Assembly: GCF_015354735.1 (NCBI RefSeq)
Contig: NZ_JACEFJ010000002.1
Coordinates: forward strand, 698,788 to 762,787
Direction: 5' to 3'
From: Pararhodonellum marinum
GTDB lineage: Bacteria > Bacteroidota > Bacteroidia > Cytophagales > Cyclobacteriaceae
Length of the DNA stretch: 64,000 nucleotides
A model generated the notes under the pieces. The model was not told where the DNA came from, did no database searches, and saw only the letters and a program-made list of their open reading frames with translations. The translations under genes were made by a program, and so were the position numbers. Position 1 is the first letter of the stretch; each line of letters opens with the position of its first letter. Of the stretch, positions 62,408-64,000 are shown piece by piece.

Positions 62408-63815
62408 TATTTTCCATTTTTGAAACTGAAGAGAAAGACAATACTTTTTGATCCTTATCGTAATAAACGATTTTTATCTCTTTTGGCATATCAAAACCAA
62501 ATATCAAATCAGGCCCATGCGCGTTGATGATCTTGGTTTTTTCCTTGATGTAATTATCATAGATAGACGCATCCACTTTTTCACTTTTCATAGAGGTTTC
62601 CTCCAAAGACTGATTCAAGTAATGAAACCCTGAAAAGTAAGAGGTTGGATTGGAACTCGTAGAACCGGCTCCGACCGGGTAAATCCCTGAAGACGGACTG
62701 TGGTCTATCGTCTCCACCAGTGAGCCAATCATGGCTTTTGGCTTCTGGTTTTCATCCACCTCAATAAATCCTACGGTTCTAAAGTGTCTGTTACTTCGGA
62801 ATCTTCCAAAAAACGCCTCGTGAATCCCTGTATTAAAAGGGGTATAGTCCACTTTCTGATTGATGGAGTTTAAGTTTTCCAGAGAATTAACCATCAGTCC
62901 CATCTCAGAAGCATGCAATTTTCTGCTCCAAGAAGTGACAAGTTCAGGGTTTTTGATGTCCAATGCCTGTAACACCAATCGATCTTCCTTGGCAATCAAA
63001 GTGGTCAATTGATCCGCTCTAAGGATACTTCTCGGATAGGAAAACATTTCTCTATCTTCCTCAAAAGCCATGATATGATCGATTTTAATTTGGTCAAAAT
63101 CGATTTTCAGAACTTCTGTCCTTGTTTTGGTATCCGATGCGAGGTCATAAGTAAGGTACAGGATATCATTTCCCTGTGGATAGGCCTTCCTTGAGTAGTA
63201 AGCATCTGCAAAATCCAAATAGGTAGAAAAATTGCTGCTTTTGAAACCTTCCATGTTTGGGGCTTTACCTGCAATTTTCTGAATATCCAGGGTAGTCAAT
63301 AACCTGGGTTCATGAGTGGCATTCAAGTTGGCCAATACAAACCCTTCAGATTTGTGCTGATAGATGGCATAGACTGCTTTTCCATTTCCAAAATAATTGA
63401 TCAGTTTATGTTTTTTGGAAGCGAGTTCTATCCCGCTCTGTAACATATACTCACCGGTTTGGTAAGAAATGGAATGAATGTCGATGCCGCTGCCTTTCAT
63501 GGATTTGGCAACGGAGGAGACAAAAAGAGACAGCTTATCCACCCCATGCGAAATACCCAGAATTTCCTGGTCTTTGGTAAGCATGATGTTGAAGGCATGT
63601 TCTTTGATGGGCATTAAATTCTCATCCGTAATGTAAGCCTGGAACCGGACGCTTTCGGAAGTGATGGGTTCAAAATTCCCAATCACAAACACTTTTTCAT
63701 CCTGAATCGAATGGATGAAAATATTTTTTTTGTCGGTGATGTTAAGCGCTACTTTTTGGGCCGATAGAAAATTTGACACAAGAAGCAAAAAACATAATGT
63801 GAACAACTTTTTCAT
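62382..63815 (-). CDS. Hypothetical exported protein
   Basis: I do not recognise a named family. The 477-residue protein has a signal peptide (MKKLFTLCFLLLVSNFLSAQ) and a beta-rich mature part with no obvious catalytic motif, consistent with a propeller-like or adhesin-like secreted domain but not shown. It has a clear promoter and overlaps the end of the convergent gpmI-linked lipoprotein gene by 26 bases. It appears complete. Confidence 0.65.
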   Translation of the reverse strand: MKKLFTLCFLLLVSNFLSAQKVALNITDKKNIFIHSIQDEKVFVIGNFEPITSESVRFQAYITDENLMPIKEHAFNIMLTKDQEILGISHGVDKLSLFVSSVAKSMKGSGIDIHSISYQTGEYMLQSGIELASKKHKLINYFGNGKAVYAIYQHKSEGFVLANLNATHEPRLLTTLDIQKIAGKAPNMEGFKSSNFSTYLDFADAYYSRKAYPQGNDILYLTYDLASDTKTRTEVLKIDFDQIKIDHIMAFEEDREMFSYPRSILRADQLTTLIAKEDRLVLQALDIKNPELVTSWSRKLHASEMGLMVNSLENLNSINQKVDYTPFNTGIHEAFFGRFRSNRHFRTVGFIEVDENQKPKAMIGSLVETIDHSPSSGIYPVGAGSTSSNPTSYFSGFHYLNQSLEETSMKSEKVDASIYDNYIKEKTKIINAHGPDLIFGFDMPKEIKIVYYDKDQKVLSFSSVSKMENIKLATKQP

Positions 63816-63845
63816 AAAAACAAAATTTTATTATTAAACAATACC

Positions 63846-63876
63846 CAAATATAAAATATAATTTGCTAAAATGCAA
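63846..63876 (-). promoter_or_regulatory. Promoter (TTG-N20-TATATTTG) of the exported-protein gene
   Basis: On the minus strand TTG (63874-63876) and a perfect -7 box TATATTTG (63846-63853) lie 20 bases apart, a textbook Bacteroidota promoter. The leader would be about 25 bases. Confidence 0.65.
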
Positions 63877-64000
63877 GAATTCTCTTCTCAAAAATGTAGT
63901 TGGCTGAGCTCAGAAGCATGCTTTTCAAAAGAAATTATGAGGGTCTTTTCTGAAAACCAATTATCATTTCATTCATTTTTCCGATGCAAACCTAAAGGTA

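Noticed and set aside
1..64000. tRNA, rRNA, CRISPR, prophage, insertion sequences and transposase genes
   Set aside because: Checked by eye in the spacers and coding frames; no cloverleaf, repeat-spacer array or transposase motif was found. A tRNA scan program could still reveal something missed.

Overview
This window looks like ordinary chromosome from a member of the Bacteroidota, most likely order Cytophagales, Cyclobacteriaceae-like (Algoriphagus and relatives). The evidence is a SusC/SusD pair, a GldB gliding-motility lipoprotein, many lipoproteins with short Bacteroidota-style lipoboxes, Bacteroidota -7 promoter boxes (TAnnTTTG), AT-rich spacers with weak Shine-Dalgarno sequences, and several small families typical of this phylum (DUF6702, DUF6787 and DUF4783-like proteins). 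The genus call is inference. I saw no rRNA, tRNA, CRISPR array, phage or transposase gene.

Layout. 0-5 kb: the last gene of a cytochrome oxidase cluster (subunit III), hflK-hflC, an SRPBCC protein convergent with a Fur-family regulator, and a secreted double-DTG aspartyl protease with a PDZ domain. 5-11 kb: a large PAS/GAF histidine kinase, the LemA-TPM-TPM cluster, and TspO. 11-17 kb: a duplicated-domain secreted protein, a Rieske protein, a CsaA-like tRNA-binding protein, a HisA-like TIM barrel with a substituted catalytic residue, and UvrA. 17-27 kb: an ECF sigma factor with an overlapping mini-gene, a lipoprotein esterase, an nth-asnB-glycosyltransferase operon, GldB, a three-domain fasciclin lipoprotein and a radical SAM/SPASM enzyme. 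27-35 kb: a complete RND efflux operon (adaptor, pump, outer-membrane factor), a tandem UspA protein and a 2H phosphoesterase. 35-41 kb: SusC and SusD behind a long AT-rich leader region.

41-48 kb: a DUF6702 / HupE-UreJ / M1 peptidase group, an MsbA-like ABC exporter, a DUF6787-like membrane protein, and an orphan STAND-like ATPase preceded by a conspicuous 45-bp inverted repeat. 48-54 kb: aspartate kinase, lumazine synthase, a TPR membrane protein, the pyruvate dehydrogenase E1 alpha subunit, RecF and DoxX. 54-64 kb: a nucleotidyltransferase, the P-II/AmtB ammonium module, a LytTR regulator with a degenerate receiver, NadC with a DUF4783-like gene, phosphoglycerate mutase, and two uncharacterised exported proteins.

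Most of the window is housekeeping. The parts that deserve a second look are the HisA-like protein with Trp at the general-base position, the inverted repeat before the ATPase gene, a repeated promoter geometry that predicts leaderless mRNAs (gpmI, nadC, uvrA and a hypothetical gene), the pseudo-receiver LytTR protein, and the conserved-looking HupE/M1/DUF6702 group.
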